This document shows positions 7,931-17,535 of a stretch of 64,000 bases of DNA, piece after piece. The DNA lies in assembly GCA_024227155.1 (NCBI GenBank), contig JAAELB010000881.1, positions 28,357 to 92,356 on the forward strand, in the 5' to 3' direction. The DNA comes from Desulfobulbaceae bacterium (GTDB taxonomy: Bacteria; Desulfobacterota; Desulfobulbia; Desulfobulbales; Desulfocapsaceae). Position numbers and translations under genes: made by a program. The number at the start of each line of letters is the position of its first letter. The first letter of the stretch is position 1. A model generated the notes under the pieces. That model ran no database searches and had not been told where the DNA came from. It saw only the letters and a program-made list of their open reading frames with translations.

Positions 7931-8932
7931 ATGAAGAAGGGGAGTTATATCCTGCTTTTAAGTTTGGCGTTGTTAATCGTTTGCAGTTGTCAACTCTATG
8001 GAGAAACATCAGACCGATGGAAAGTTGGGCATATTCGTCAATCCGGTTCCGCAATAGATAAGGATCTGCATCAGTTTATTGATCGGATCAGCACTGAGAT
8101 TGATAATAAAATTGTCTTTGACATCTATCCGGGTAACAGGTTAGGCGATTATTCTGTGGTACAGGAGCGTGTTTCTTTTGGTGAAGTGCAACTCTATGTT
8201 GGACCACTGGCAACCTCTATCGACAAGCGATTACTTCTTGCAACGATTCCATACTTGGTTAATAACTGGTCCGAGGCCAGAAAAACCTATGTTCAGGATA
8301 GTGATCTCTTTAAAATAGTAGCTGGCTATCTGGAAGAACAGAATATCAAGCTTCTTGGGGGGTGGCCTGTCTATTTTGGTGGCATTGGTCTGAGAGAAAA
8401 TCCACCTGAGCCTGGAAATCCAGACGTAAATAAAGAAATGATAATCCGGGTTCCTCCCATTCGCAGTTTCGAGCTGGCTGCCAGGGAACTTGGCTATACT
8501 GCATATCCCATCACCTGGACCTACGCAAAGATGGGATTAAAGACCGGAATGGTTGATGGTATAATCGGTGGCGGTGCTGAAGGTTACAGTAATTTAACGG
8601 AATCAATTAAGTACTATATTCCGGTGAGAGACCATTTTGAATACTGGTTTATGTATATGAACCTGAATACATGGAATGGGCTCTCAGAAGAAGAGCAATT
8701 ACTCTTTCTCGGAGCAGCCAAAAAGATGGAAAAGGACCGTTATCTCGTTGCTGAAACCCAGGAAAAAGAAAGTATCCAGTTATTAAAGAAGAGAGGTGTC
8801 ACAATTCTCGAACTAAGTGATGCTGAGTTGAAGGCAATGCGGGATAAAATCCAACAAAAGGTGTGGCCGCAGCTGGAAAAAGAAGTCGGGCCCGAGTTTT
8901 CTCGGATATTAGCTGAGATTCAAGAAAGATAA
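7931..8932 (+). CDS. Second TRAP-type solute-binding protein, orphan paralogue
   Basis: A 333-residue DctP-family protein clearly related to the one at 6749 (shared IRQSGSAIDKDL-type start, PVYFGGIGL, VPPIRSFELA, GAEGY). The N-terminus is a signal sequence ending LIVCSCQ, which may be a lipobox, so the protein could be lipid-anchored. It has its own ribosome site (GGGAGG) but no dctQ or dctM of its own. It may deliver a second ligand to the same DctQM, act as a sensor subunit, or be a duplicate drifting in specificity. The codons and style match its neighbours, suggesting an old tandem duplication. Confidence 0.8.
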   Translation: MKKGSYILLLSLALLIVCSCQLYGETSDRWKVGHIRQSGSAIDKDLHQFIDRISTEIDNKIVFDIYPGNRLGDYSVVQERVSFGEVQLYVGPLATSIDKRLLLATIPYLVNNWSEARKTYVQDSDLFKIVAGYLEEQNIKLLGGWPVYFGGIGLRENPPEPGNPDVNKEMIIRVPPIRSFELAARELGYTAYPITWTYAKMGLKTGMVDGIIGGGAEGYSNLTESIKYYIPVRDHFEYWFMYMNLNTWNGLSEEEQLLFLGAAKKMEKDRYLVAETQEKESIQLLKKRGVTILELSDAELKAMRDKIQQKVWPQLEKEVGPEFSRILAEIQER

Positions 8933-9007
8933 TATAGCTGCACTACTGGGGCTTTGTCAAAGTGACAGAGAACCTGCCGCTCTGCACGTCACCCGCCATC
9001 TGTTTTA

Positions 9008-10909
9008 CTATCGTTCCAGTTTGTAATGTTTAACCTTGCGATAGAGCGTAGCACGAGAAATCCCCAGCCTCCTAGCTGTTTCAGCCATATTGAACTCTGT
9101 TGTATTCAATATGGCTGAAATCATTTTCTGTTCCATATCCTGCAATGTTCCAGCCGTTATGGTCTTGTCTACTGCAGTCTGCTTCTCAAGAGCGAGATCT
9201 TTAGCTGTAATTATATCACTATCACAAACGTGTAGTGCTCTTTGGATGGTGTTTTCCAGTTCTCGAATATTTCCGGGCCAAGCATAAGACACCAGGGCCT
9301 CAAGGGCGTCGACTGTAAATTTCTGTTTTTGCCCTGTTTTTCTAAGAAAATAGAGTGCCAGGGCCTTGATATCCTCAGCACCTCTATCCCGTAAGGGAGG
9401 GATCTTGATTTGCAGGATATTTAAGCGATAGTAGAGGTCTTGCCTGAAACGATTTTTTAATATTGCCTCCGGTAGATTTACGTGGGTCGAGGCAATTATA
9501 CGTGCATCAGTTTGTAGAACTTTTTGCCCTCCAATCGGTTGGATCTCCCCTGTTTGCAGTACTCGTAGCAGCTTGACCTGCATGTCATGGGGCATATCAC
9601 CAATTTCGTCAAGCAGGATTGTTCCACCGCTCGCCAGTGCAAACTTTCCAGGACGACCTCCTTTTAAGGCACCTGTGAAGGCGCCCTCCACATAGCCAAA
9701 GAGTTCGCTTTCAAGCAGTTCTCCAGGGATGGCACCGCAATTAATAGGTACAAATGGCTGGTCCGTTTGAGCTATGCCATTATGGATCGCCTGGGCAAAA
9801 AGCTCCTTGCCGGTTCCGGTTTCGCCAATGAGCAAGACAGTAGAGTTTGATTGCGAGGCGCGCTTGGCCAACTCCACCGCCTCTTGAAAAAGTGGTGAGG
9901 TACCGATAAGGGAATCAAAGGTGAAAAATGGTTTTGTCCCGGAAATTTTATCAACCAGTTTGCGAATATTATTGAATTCGGCAAAGTCAATCACGGCACC
10001 GAGCAATTTTTCTGTTTTAGAAACAACTGGCTGAGCTGAATAAAATATGTGAATATCTCTATTTTTGTCCTGGATATGCGCTTCTCTGTTTTTCCAGTTA
10101 TTAGGGTTTGTTAGTAGATTCTTTAAATCGATGCTCATATCGCCAAGCTTGGAGACCGGCTGTCCTTCCAGATCATTACACTGCAGGATCTGTTTACCCT
10201 GGCGATTAATCTTTCTAATGTGCAGTTTTTTGTCCAGAGTGATTAAACCTGTTCCGGATGATTCTATGACACTATCTAGAAAACCGATGTAGAGGGACAT
10301 CTCCTTATTACGGCGCAGCAGTCTCATATGTCTTTCAATGGAACGTGCGGCGAAGGTGATCATGATCAAGGTATGAGGGTGGACAAGACTTGAAACGCCT
10401 ACCACACAGAGGATGCCTAGTAAAGATTTGTTTTGACCAAAGATAGGAGCCGCCGAGCTGGTGAAGCCGTGGGCTCGTTTACAATAATGATCTTTGTCGT
10501 TCAGTTGTATTGATGCCTGGAGTTTTAGGGCAAGACTGGTGGCCGTTGTACCAACATCTTTTTCTGTCCACCTGTACCCCGGAGAGAAATTTCGATCAGC
10601 TGAATTTTTTTTAAACGCATCTGCACCTGCGAAATGAAGGATATATCCATCACTATCGGCAAAGCCCACCAGAAAGTCCTCCGGTGACATAAGATCATAA
10701 AACTCGTCAATGGTTGCGTTTACCAAGGCTAAAGTTTCCTGGTTTGCAGTTTTGCGGCTTTCAAGCTCAGTGGCAGATAGTTTTAGGTGATCTTTTTTTC
10801 TTTCTTCCCGGTCTATGCCGTAGGTTTTGGAACGTTTATGTGAACGTTCAATAACCTTCTGCATCTGCTCAGTTGTAAGAATTGCTCCTTTCAGACTGTT
10901 GTTTTGCAT
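9008..10909 (-). CDS. Sigma-54-dependent activator with GAF and PAS sensor domains (AcoR-like)
   Basis: A 633-residue enhancer-binding protein. The N-terminal ~200 residues resemble the AcoR-type GAF sensor (FVGFADSDGYIL-like start, then a helical linker), followed by a PAS-like segment at about 205-315. The AAA+ domain has Walker A GETGTGKE at 362-369, the sigma-54 contact loop GAFTGA at 409-414 and Walker B ending LLDEIGDMP near 440. A Fis-type helix-turn-helix closes the protein (ETARRLGISRATLYRKV). There is no receiver domain, so it probably senses a ligand directly. It is convergent with the oxidase-TRAP operon, whose sigma-54 promoter it is well placed to control. Confidence 0.88.
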   Translation of the reverse strand: MQNNSLKGAILTTEQMQKVIERSHKRSKTYGIDREERKKDHLKLSATELESRKTANQETLALVNATIDEFYDLMSPEDFLVGFADSDGYILHFAGADAFKKNSADRNFSPGYRWTEKDVGTTATSLALKLQASIQLNDKDHYCKRAHGFTSSAAPIFGQNKSLLGILCVVGVSSLVHPHTLIMITFAARSIERHMRLLRRNKEMSLYIGFLDSVIESSGTGLITLDKKLHIRKINRQGKQILQCNDLEGQPVSKLGDMSIDLKNLLTNPNNWKNREAHIQDKNRDIHIFYSAQPVVSKTEKLLGAVIDFAEFNNIRKLVDKISGTKPFFTFDSLIGTSPLFQEAVELAKRASQSNSTVLLIGETGTGKELFAQAIHNGIAQTDQPFVPINCGAIPGELLESELFGYVEGAFTGALKGGRPGKFALASGGTILLDEIGDMPHDMQVKLLRVLQTGEIQPIGGQKVLQTDARIIASTHVNLPEAILKNRFRQDLYYRLNILQIKIPPLRDRGAEDIKALALYFLRKTGQKQKFTVDALEALVSYAWPGNIRELENTIQRALHVCDSDIITAKDLALEKQTAVDKTITAGTLQDMEQKMISAILNTTEFNMAETARRLGISRATLYRKVKHYKLER

Positions 10910-11085
10910 AATAAGTCAAGTGGAAGAGGGGATGTCTAGTTCTCAAAATGGTTATGGACCGAGTCTTGGGATGTTTCCCTTTTACCAAGATTACTTTATG
11001 TATAACGTATTACCCGGATTTCGCAATCAGTGGGAGTGCATTTATGAGGTGAAATTGTTGAAACGTGAGGGGGGGGAGTGGTACA

Positions 11086-11135
11086 GAAAAAAAGTGCGGC
11101 GTTCATCGACATATCTCTACTATATCGATGAACGC
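11086..11135 (-). terminator. Terminator of the alanine/glycine symporter gene
   Basis: Read on the minus strand, an 11-bp perfect stem GCGTTCATCGA / TCGATGAACGC (11125-11135 with 11099-11109) is followed within six bases by a run of seven T. It lies just past the symporter stop codon at 11149. Confidence 0.75.
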
Positions 11136-11148
11136 TACGGTCATTACA

Positions 11149-12486
11149 TTACTGCTGGGCAGCAAAATAATTTTTTGTTTCAGAGACAATTACAGGGGTA
11201 AGCATGATCAAACCGATAAGGTTTGGAATCGCCATAAGCCCATTAAGGGTATCTGAAATGTTCCACACGAGGCTCAGTTTAGCCACCGCACCAACACCGA
11301 TGAGGCAGATGAAGAGAATACGGTATGGCATGATAACTTTTTTACCAAAGAGGTATTCAATGGATTTTTCCCCATAGTAACACCAGCCCAGCATTGTTGA
11401 ATAGGCAAAAAGTACAATACCAATAGTTACAATCAGAGCTCCACCAGGCATGCCCAGTTGAAAGGCACTTGTGGTCAGCTCAGCACCTGTGAGTCCGCTG
11501 GACCATGCACCGGTGAGGATGAGAACCAGTCCTGTCATGGTACAGACAATCAATGTATCAATAAAGGTCTGGGTCATTGATACCAGTGCCTGGGTTACAG
11601 GATGCTTGGTCTGGGCAGCAGCAGCGGCGATCGGCGCGCTACCTAAACCTGATTCATTGGAAAATACACCGCGGGCAACACCCATACGAATGGCGAGCAT
11701 TATACCTGCACCGGCAAATCCACCAACCGCTGCAGTTGGGTTAAATGCCTGCTTGACGATGAACAACAGGGCTGAAGGAACTTCGCCAATGTGGGTCAAA
11801 ATGATATAACAGGCGGCGGCCATGTAGAACACGATCATGATAGGAACCAAAATACTGGTAACTCGACCAATACTCTTGATTCCGCCTAAAATAACGGCTG
11901 CTGTACAGACCATCAGAGTAATTCCGGTAACCCAGGTGGGGATACTGAAAGTGGCTTCAACCGCATCGGCTACTGAATTGGACTGTACCATATTACCAAT
12001 ACCAAATGCTGCAACGGCAGCAAATATTGCGAATATGGCACCAAGCCATGGGAGGTTGAGGCCTTTAGAGATATAATACATAGGCCCACCACTCATTTCA
12101 CCATTTTCATCAACTTCTCTGTACTTTACTGCAAGAACAGCTTCTCCGTATTTGGTTGCCATACCAACGAGGCCGGTAATCCACATCCAAAATAGAGCAC
12201 CAGGACCACCAACTGCAATTGCTGTTGCAACACCGGCAATGTTACCAGTACCAACAGTGGCGGAAAGGGCGGTCATCAGAGCCTGGAAATGGGTGATATC
12301 TCCTGGCTCGTCGCTATCTTCTTTTCTCTTGATGAGGGCAAGATAGAGAGCGTGCCCTAACTTAGTAAACTGTATACCGCGAAGAGAGAGTGTGAGCCAA
12401 AATCCAGTACCAACAAGCAAGATTAACATTGGAGGACCCCATGCAAAGGCGCCTATTTTTCCAACGAGTGCTTCAAAAGCTTCCAT
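11149..12486 (-). CDS. Sodium:alanine/glycine symporter (AlsT/AgcS family)
   Basis: This 445-residue polytopic carrier of the alanine-or-glycine:cation symporter family imports D/L-alanine or glycine with Na+ across the inner membrane. Typical signatures are [19 protein letters not shown] near residue 75 and the stretch [21 protein letters not shown] in the second half, with about eleven hydrophobic helices. It has a strong Shine-Dalgarno (AGGAGG). Position next to lpd and the glycine cleavage operon suggests it supplies glycine to that pathway. A 296-bp leader with hairpins separates it from lpd on the same strand. Confidence 0.9.
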   Translation of the reverse strand: MEAFEALVGKIGAFAWGPPMLILLVGTGFWLTLSLRGIQFTKLGHALYLALIKRKEDSDEPGDITHFQALMTALSATVGTGNIAGVATAIAVGGPGALFWMWITGLVGMATKYGEAVLAVKYREVDENGEMSGGPMYYISKGLNLPWLGAIFAIFAAVAAFGIGNMVQSNSVADAVEATFSIPTWVTGITLMVCTAAVILGGIKSIGRVTSILVPIMIVFYMAAACYIILTHIGEVPSALLFIVKQAFNPTAAVGGFAGAGIMLAIRMGVARGVFSNESGLGSAPIAAAAAQTKHPVTQALVSMTQTFIDTLIVCTMTGLVLILTGAWSSGLTGAELTTSAFQLGMPGGALIVTIGIVLFAYSTMLGWCYYGEKSIEYLFGKKVIMPYRILFICLIGVGAVAKLSLVWNISDTLNGLMAIPNLIGLIMLTPVIVSETKNYFAAQQ

Positions 12487-12782
12487 ATAACCTCCTATTT
12501 ATCCTGATAAATACGTCGCCTGCCATAACCAATTTATGGCAGGTTAAATTAACCTCTATCTATATTAAGCATCCGTTCCCGAAGGTCTAGTGCCCTTGTA
12601 TGCAGAGGGTATCACGCCGTGCAGGTCAAACTCTGGTTTTTGATATAGGGTATTTTCCCGATTTTGAGTAGTGTTTTTTTTGTTTATATAAAACTTATTT
12701 TCAGCAAACGGAATTTATGGTCCTTCCTGGGAGGACGTTTTTTGAGCAGTTTCAGAAAAAAATCCTCTGTCCATGAAAGATA
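12487..12782 (-). promoter_or_regulatory. Structured leader between lpd and the symporter gene
   Basis: No gene is seen. Read on the minus strand it holds a perfect 10-bp hairpin (12519-12543, loop of five) 33 bases before the symporter start, plus several GC-rich potential stems further upstream between about 12565 and 12630. I do not recognise a known riboswitch: the core of the glycine riboswitch is absent. It may hold the symporter promoter and an RNA-level control element. Confidence 0.35.
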
Positions 12783-14216
12783 TTACGAATGTAGTGGCAT
12801 ATCAAGTGCTTTAAAGGAAGTTTCAAGAAGAACTTCAGCTAAAGTGGGGTGTGCATGGATTGTTTCGGCGATGTCCTTCACCCCTGCGCCCATGTGCATG
12901 GCAATCCCTGCTTCTCCAAGGAGATCAGTTGCATGGGGGCCAGCAATATGCACACCCAGGATTTTACCTGTCTCGGAGTTAGAGACTATTTTTGCCTGGC
13001 CTGCAATTTCACCAAGAACCTGGGCCTTTCCAGAAGTTCTGAAGAGAACGGAGTCAGCTCGAACATTGTCAAATTTTTCTCTGGCTTCCTTTTCCGAAAG
13101 CCCAATATTGCCTATCTCAGGAGAAGTGAAAATGGCACCGGGTATTTGCTCGTACTGCATTGATTTTTCAGCACCAAAGCAGTTCTCGACAGCTATCTCT
13201 CCTTCAGTGGAAGCGACGTGTGCGAGCATCACCTTGCCGGGCCCCAGCAGATCCCCTATTGCATAGACGTCGCTGTTGGAGGTGAGCATTTTTTCATCAG
13301 CTTTTACCCACCCGCGTTCGTCCATTTCAACTCCAATATTTTCAAGGCCAAGCCCATCACTGTTTGCCTTTCGTCCAATACAAACTACAAGTTTATCAGT
13401 TTGTTCTGTTGTTATTTCACTTTCTTTTTTGCTGGGATTATCATTAAATGGAGAAGGGCCACATGAGATTGTGAGTTTTTCGTCTTCCTGTTTAGCTGAC
13501 TGGACGGTTCGGTTGACAAGGAGTTTGATTTTTCTCTTCTTCATCTCCCGTGTCAGCAATTTGGAGCAGTCTTCATCCACAGACGGGAGAGGAAGAGGTC
13601 GGTCAAGGGCTTCGACTAAAGTGACATTGGCACCAAGGCTGTTCCAGATAAAAGCAAACTCACAGCCGATGACTCCGGCCCCGACGATGGTTATGTTGTC
13701 AGGAATTGTCTCCAGGTCGAGCACGTCGTCACTGGAAAGAATGGTCTGGCCATTGAACGGAAGTGAAGGAATTGTGGTGGGTCGACTTCCCGTTGCCAGT
13801 ATGAGTTTGTCCCACTGGCAGGTTAGCTTGTTGCCGTCATTCTTTGTTATTTCAAGGTGGTTTGGCTCGGGGATGTATGCACTGCCCTCAATGTATTCAA
13901 TGCCGTGTTTTTTCAAAAGGCCCAAAATTCCACGTGCCTGTGTTGAAATAACAGATTCTTTGCGCTTTATCAGCTTGCTCATATTGCAGGAAGGAACCGA
14001 GCTGTTTTCTATACCAAAATCATCAGCTTTTTTTATGTTTTCCAGTAAGTCGGCAGATTTTTTTAGGATTTTTGAAGGAATGCAGCCATAATTAAGGCAA
14101 GTTCCACCCACTTTTGCTTTTTCTACAAGAGTAACTTCAGCACCCATTTGAGCAGCTCGTATTGCAGCAACATATCCACCAGGACCAGCTCCGATTATGG
14201 CGATCTTTATGTTCAT
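12783..14216 (-). CDS. lpdA: Dihydrolipoyl dehydrogenase (L protein / E3)
   Basis: A 477-residue flavoenzyme that reoxidises the dihydrolipoyl group on GcvH with NAD+. N-terminal GAGPGG (FAD), the redox disulfide C40/C45 in GGTCLNYGC, a second GAGVIG motif for NAD near residue 180, and the C-terminal catalytic His-Glu region HAHPTLAE are all present. Shine-Dalgarno GAGGAAGG precedes ATG. It is transcribed divergently from gcvT across 246 bp, which makes it the natural L-protein of the glycine cleavage system here; service to a 2-oxoacid dehydrogenase is an alternative but no E1/E2 is in view. Confidence 0.93.
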   Translation of the reverse strand: MNIKIAIIGAGPGGYVAAIRAAQMGAEVTLVEKAKVGGTCLNYGCIPSKILKKSADLLENIKKADDFGIENSSVPSCNMSKLIKRKESVISTQARGILGLLKKHGIEYIEGSAYIPEPNHLEITKNDGNKLTCQWDKLILATGSRPTTIPSLPFNGQTILSSDDVLDLETIPDNITIVGAGVIGCEFAFIWNSLGANVTLVEALDRPLPLPSVDEDCSKLLTREMKKRKIKLLVNRTVQSAKQEDEKLTISCGPSPFNDNPSKKESEITTEQTDKLVVCIGRKANSDGLGLENIGVEMDERGWVKADEKMLTSNSDVYAIGDLLGPGKVMLAHVASTEGEIAVENCFGAEKSMQYEQIPGAIFTSPEIGNIGLSEKEAREKFDNVRADSVLFRTSGKAQVLGEIAGQAKIVSNSETGKILGVHIAGPHATDLLGEAGIAMHMGAGVKDIAETIHAHPTLAEVLLETSFKALDMPLHS

Positions 14217-14329
14217 AACCTTCCTCTTTTATTATGAATTGTAAATGGTGGCTAGCGCTCGTTTTGCTACTAACTATCGTAAAAAGCACAGCCTCTGCGG
14301 TTGTAAAACGTAAAAAATTAGCATCTTCG

Positions 14330-14358
14330 TTGACAATATGAACAATATAACGTAAAAT
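14330..14358 (+). promoter_or_regulatory. Sigma-70-type promoter of the gcv operon
   Basis: TTGACA at 14330-14335 and TAAAAT at 14353-14358 are separated by 17 bases, close to the housekeeping consensus. The start codon of gcvT is about 105 bp downstream. The leader between contains AACCAC and GTGGTT arms that could pair around the Shine-Dalgarno approach, but no glycine riboswitch core. Confidence 0.75.
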
Positions 14359-14462
14359 AATTGCGAAATCAATGAAAATAACCACAGGTACAATGGTTCT
14401 CGTTGTGAGGACCTAAGCTTTACATTCCTTTTAATCGTGGTTTTCCAAAGGAGGTGAACAGT

Positions 14463-15746
14463 ATGAACGAAGAAAAAAAAGCTACTCTGCTGCACGGGTG
14501 GCACGTGGAAAATGGCGCCAATATGGCAGCTTTTGGCGACTATAATATGCCTCTCTGGTATCCCTCCGGAGTAAAGGGAGAGCATCTTGCTGTTGTCAAT
14601 TCAGCTGGGCTTTTTGATACAAGCCATATGGCGGTTGTAACCGTGGCAGGTGAAGATGCCAGAGCATTACTGCAGATTTGTTTTTCTAAGGACCTGGAAA
14701 GATGCCTTGGTTTGAAGAAGACACCTCTAGCAGAAGGTCGTTCTGTTTATGGTCTCTTTTTAACAGACGCTGGCCATGTTCTGGACGACTCTATTGTCTC
14801 TCAGGTTGTTGGTAGTCTGTATATGGTGGTCGTAAATGCTGGGATGGGTGGCCCAATTTCTGCACATTTGAAAGAGCATGCTGGGGAAATGAAGGTTGAA
14901 ATAAGCGATTTCACAGATCGTCTTGGGAAAATTGATATTCAGGGACCTGCTTCAGCAAAAATTCTCGGCAAACTACTTAAGGAAAAGGATCTGGTTTTTG
15001 ATAAATTCCCATATTTTTCCTTCAAGGGATGGTTTGATGAAAGTGTCGATGGAGTCACACTTGTACAACTAAATGATGGCACTCCGATACTCCTTTCCCG
15101 TACTGGTTATACCGGTGAATTCGGCTTTGAAATATTTGTTGGGGCGGATAATGCTGTCTCGCTTTGGAAGATGTTGATAGAGGCCGGCAGGGACGATGGG
15201 CTGGAGCCATGTGGATTGGCTGCCCGAGATTCTCTTCGTGCAGGCGCGGTACTGCCCCTTTCCCATCAGGATGTTGGCGACTGGCCTTTTGCTGAAAATC
15301 CCTGGCCGTTTGCCATGGCCGAAAGAGAAAGTGATGGTTCGTTCACTAAAGACTTTTTAGGGGCAGGAGCCCTTGCTTCACTTGTTCCTACAGAGTTTAC
15401 CGTACCTTTTGCTGGTTTTGATCCAAGAAAGATGGGTGTCTCAGAGAAATCCTATGTGGCTGATGAGAATGGAGACAAAATTGGAATGATTTTGACCTGT
15501 GCCACTGATATGGCCATAGGTCGGGTAGACGGTAATATTGTCAGTATTGCAACATCTGTTGCGGACGGTAAACCCGAAGGATTTGTGCCAAAGGGGCTTT
15601 CTTGTGGCTTTGTCAAGGTAAACCGGAAGCTCAACAGTGGAGATATTGTCTTGCTCACAGATGGCAAACGAAAAATAAAAGTAGAGATTCGTGATGATGT
15701 CAGGCCGGATCGGACAGCCCGTCGGCCCATGAAAGAGATGGTATAA
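14463..15746 (+). CDS. gcvT: Glycine cleavage system T protein (aminomethyltransferase)
   Basis: This 427-residue T protein transfers the methylene group from aminomethyl-lipoyl GcvH to tetrahydrofolate, releasing ammonia. Typical features are the N-terminal FGDYNMPLWYPSGVKGEHL region, FDTSHMA, the TGYTGEFGFEIF segment and AARDSLRAGAVLPL. I use ATG 14463 because AAAGGAGGTG sits at ideal spacing; an in-frame GTG at 14454 lies inside that ribosome site. The protein is somewhat longer than many bacterial GcvT proteins (about 360-375), with the extra length mainly in the C-terminal half. First gene of the gcvT-H-PA-PB-lipB-lipA operon. Confidence 0.93.
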   Translation: MNEEKKATLLHGWHVENGANMAAFGDYNMPLWYPSGVKGEHLAVVNSAGLFDTSHMAVVTVAGEDARALLQICFSKDLERCLGLKKTPLAEGRSVYGLFLTDAGHVLDDSIVSQVVGSLYMVVVNAGMGGPISAHLKEHAGEMKVEISDFTDRLGKIDIQGPASAKILGKLLKEKDLVFDKFPYFSFKGWFDESVDGVTLVQLNDGTPILLSRTGYTGEFGFEIFVGADNAVSLWKMLIEAGRDDGLEPCGLAARDSLRAGAVLPLSHQDVGDWPFAENPWPFAMAERESDGSFTKDFLGAGALASLVPTEFTVPFAGFDPRKMGVSEKSYVADENGDKIGMILTCATDMAIGRVDGNIVSIATSVADGKPEGFVPKGLSCGFVKVNRKLNSGDIVLLTDGKRKIKVEIRDDVRPDRTARRPMKEMV

Positions 15747-15760
15747 AAAAGGAGAAGAAA

Positions 15761-16159
15761 ATGAAAGAAATTGATGAATTGAATCTACCGGAAGATGTGC
15801 GTTATACAAAAGACCATGAGTGGGTGAAGGTGGATGGCGACACAGTTAAAATAGGCATTAGTGATTATGCCCAGGACCAGCTGGGAGACATCGTTTTTGT
15901 GGAAATGCCCGCAGTGGGTGACAGCTTTGATGAAGGTGAAGAGTTTGGCACACTGGAGTCAGTAAAGGCAGTGTCAGAAATGTATGCGCCACTTGGTGGA
16001 GAGATTGTTGCCGTTAATGAAGAGTTGGAAGATACACCGGAACTGTTGAACCAGGACCCTTACGGCGGTTGGATTATTGCAATAAAACCAAATGATATGG
16101 CGGAGCTTGATCAGCTTTTGGACCGCGCTAGCTACCTTACGGTTTTAAAGGGCGAGTAG
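15761..16159 (+). CDS. gcvH: Glycine cleavage system H protein
   Basis: This 132-residue lipoyl carrier protein moves the aminomethyl intermediate between P, T and L proteins. The lipoylated lysine is K69 in GTLESVKAVSE, the H-protein consensus. Start ATG follows AAAGGAGAAG. It lies 14 bp after gcvT, and the lipoylation genes lipB and lipA end the same operon, so carrier and modification enzymes are co-expressed. Confidence 0.95.
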   Translation: MKEIDELNLPEDVRYTKDHEWVKVDGDTVKIGISDYAQDQLGDIVFVEMPAVGDSFDEGEEFGTLESVKAVSEMYAPLGGEIVAVNEELEDTPELLNQDPYGGWIIAIKPNDMAELDQLLDRASYLTVLKGE

Positions 16160-16200
16160 CCCTCGTTGATAGATACCAATTTTAAGAGTGAGGATATACC

Positions 16201-17535
16201 ATGCGTTACCTGCCACATACCGATGAAGATATTCGGACTATGTTTGACGCCATTGGGGTAAAGGATTTCGAAGATCTTTTTAGAACCGTACCCAAGTCGT
16301 GTCGCTATGATAAAGAGATGGCTTTACCTGAGCCTAAGACTGAATGGGATTTGGATAAATATATGTCTGAAATCCAGTCAATGATGGGGGTAACGCCAGA
16401 GCACAATGTACTGATAGGTGCGGGTCGTTATCAACACCATATCCCCAGTTCGATCCCATATGTTCTGGGACGCTCTGAGTTTCTGACCGCCTATACCCCG
16501 TACCAGCCGGAAATGGCACAGGGTACCCTGCAGGGTCTCTTTGAGTACCAGACGTTGACCGCAAGACTTTTAGGGGTTGATGCTGCAAATGCTTCCATGT
16601 ATGACGGTGCCTCTGCTTTGGCCGAAGCACTGCTTATGGGACTTCGCGTTGCACGAAAGAAAAAAAGAGTAGCAATGTCTGCAGCTATCCATCCTCATTT
16701 CCGTGAAGTGGTGTACACCTATTTTCACCCAACCGAGTTTGAGATAATTGAGCTGCCATTTTTAGAAGACGGCAGGACAGATTTCTCCGCACTCGCAGGG
16801 GAGGAAGGACTCGCAGCTGTTGCTGTGCAATCACCTAATTTCTTTGGTGTTGTTGAAGATATGGAAGCTGCGGCAGAGGCGATTCATGGTGCTGGAGCTT
16901 TGTATGTTGCGGCTTTCTCAGAACCGATGGCCTTTGGTATGCTGAAAAGTCCGGGTAGTGCAGGGGCGGATATCGTTTGTGGAGAAGGCCAGAGCTTTGG
17001 TATGCCTACTTCTTTTGGAGGCCCGGGGCTTGGAATGTTTGGCTGTAAAAAGAAATATATTCGCAACCTTCCGGGCCGCCTTGTGGGAGAAACCACGGAT
17101 CTTGATGGCAATCGTGGTTATGTCTTGACTCTTGCAACGCGCGAGCAGCATATACGACGGGAAAAAGCGACTTCAAATATCTGTTCTAACCAGGGGATTT
17201 GTACTATTACGGCAGCAATGTATATGGCCTCTCTTGGTGGCAGTGGTCTTAGAAAACTGGCAAAACTAAATTTTGATAAGTCCGAATACCTTAAAAATGG
17301 TCTTCAGGATGCGGGTGGAACCCTCTGTTTTTCCTCTCCCACCTATAATGAATTTGTTGTCGAATTTAAAGATGATTTCAGGCCTGTGCAAAAGCGTCTT
17401 TTGGAACAAAAAATTGTGGCCGGCCTCAGTCTTGCTAAATATTATCCGGGTTTTGACAATCGCTATCTTTTCTGTGCTACCGAAACCGCATCAAAGGACG
17501 TTCTGGATACAGTTATCAGTGAGGTGAAAAAATGA
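16201..17535 (+). CDS. gcvPA: Glycine dehydrogenase (decarboxylating) subunit 1
   Basis: The 444-residue N-terminal half of the split P protein opens with the diagnostic MRYLPHTDEDI. It has the aminotransferase-fold core (YTPYQPEMAQGTLQ, NASMYDGASALAEA) but not the pyridoxal phosphate lysine, which is in subunit 2. Together the two decarboxylate glycine and load the aminomethyl group on GcvH. It overlaps gcvPB by 4 bp (ATGA), consistent with a heterotetramer made in equal amounts. Split P proteins are common in anaerobes and Gram-positives. Confidence 0.94.
   Translation: MRYLPHTDEDIRTMFDAIGVKDFEDLFRTVPKSCRYDKEMALPEPKTEWDLDKYMSEIQSMMGVTPEHNVLIGAGRYQHHIPSSIPYVLGRSEFLTAYTPYQPEMAQGTLQGLFEYQTLTARLLGVDAANASMYDGASALAEALLMGLRVARKKKRVAMSAAIHPHFREVVYTYFHPTEFEIIELPFLEDGRTDFSALAGEEGLAAVAVQSPNFFGVVEDMEAAAEAIHGAGALYVAAFSEPMAFGMLKSPGSAGADIVCGEGQSFGMPTSFGGPGLGMFGCKKKYIRNLPGRLVGETTDLDGNRGYVLTLATREQHIRREKATSNICSNQGICTITAAMYMASLGGSGLRKLAKLNFDKSEYLKNGLQDAGGTLCFSSPTYNEFVVEFKDDFRPVQKRLLEQKIVAGLSLAKYYPGFDNRYLFCATETASKDVLDTVISEVKK

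Noticed and set aside
10910-11085. Open frame across the gap between the sigma-54 activator and symporter genes
   Set aside because: It starts inside the activator gene antisense, contains low-complexity G-runs, and runs through the symporter terminator.
12764-12772. GGACAGAGG on the minus strand after lpd, resembling the end of a glycine riboswitch
   Set aside because: The conserved aptamer core with its GCCGAAGG-type and GCAA segments is absent on both sides, and the position directly follows the lpd stop.
13276-14091. Long open frame antisense to lpd
   Set aside because: Serine/arginine-rich, repeat-like composition with no family resemblance and no ribosome site; it is the shadow of a real gene whose motifs are clear.
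14359-14462. Glycine riboswitch upstream of gcvT
   Set aside because: The leader is too short for the usual tandem aptamer and lacks its conserved core; only a simple AACCAC/GTGGTT pairing is possible.
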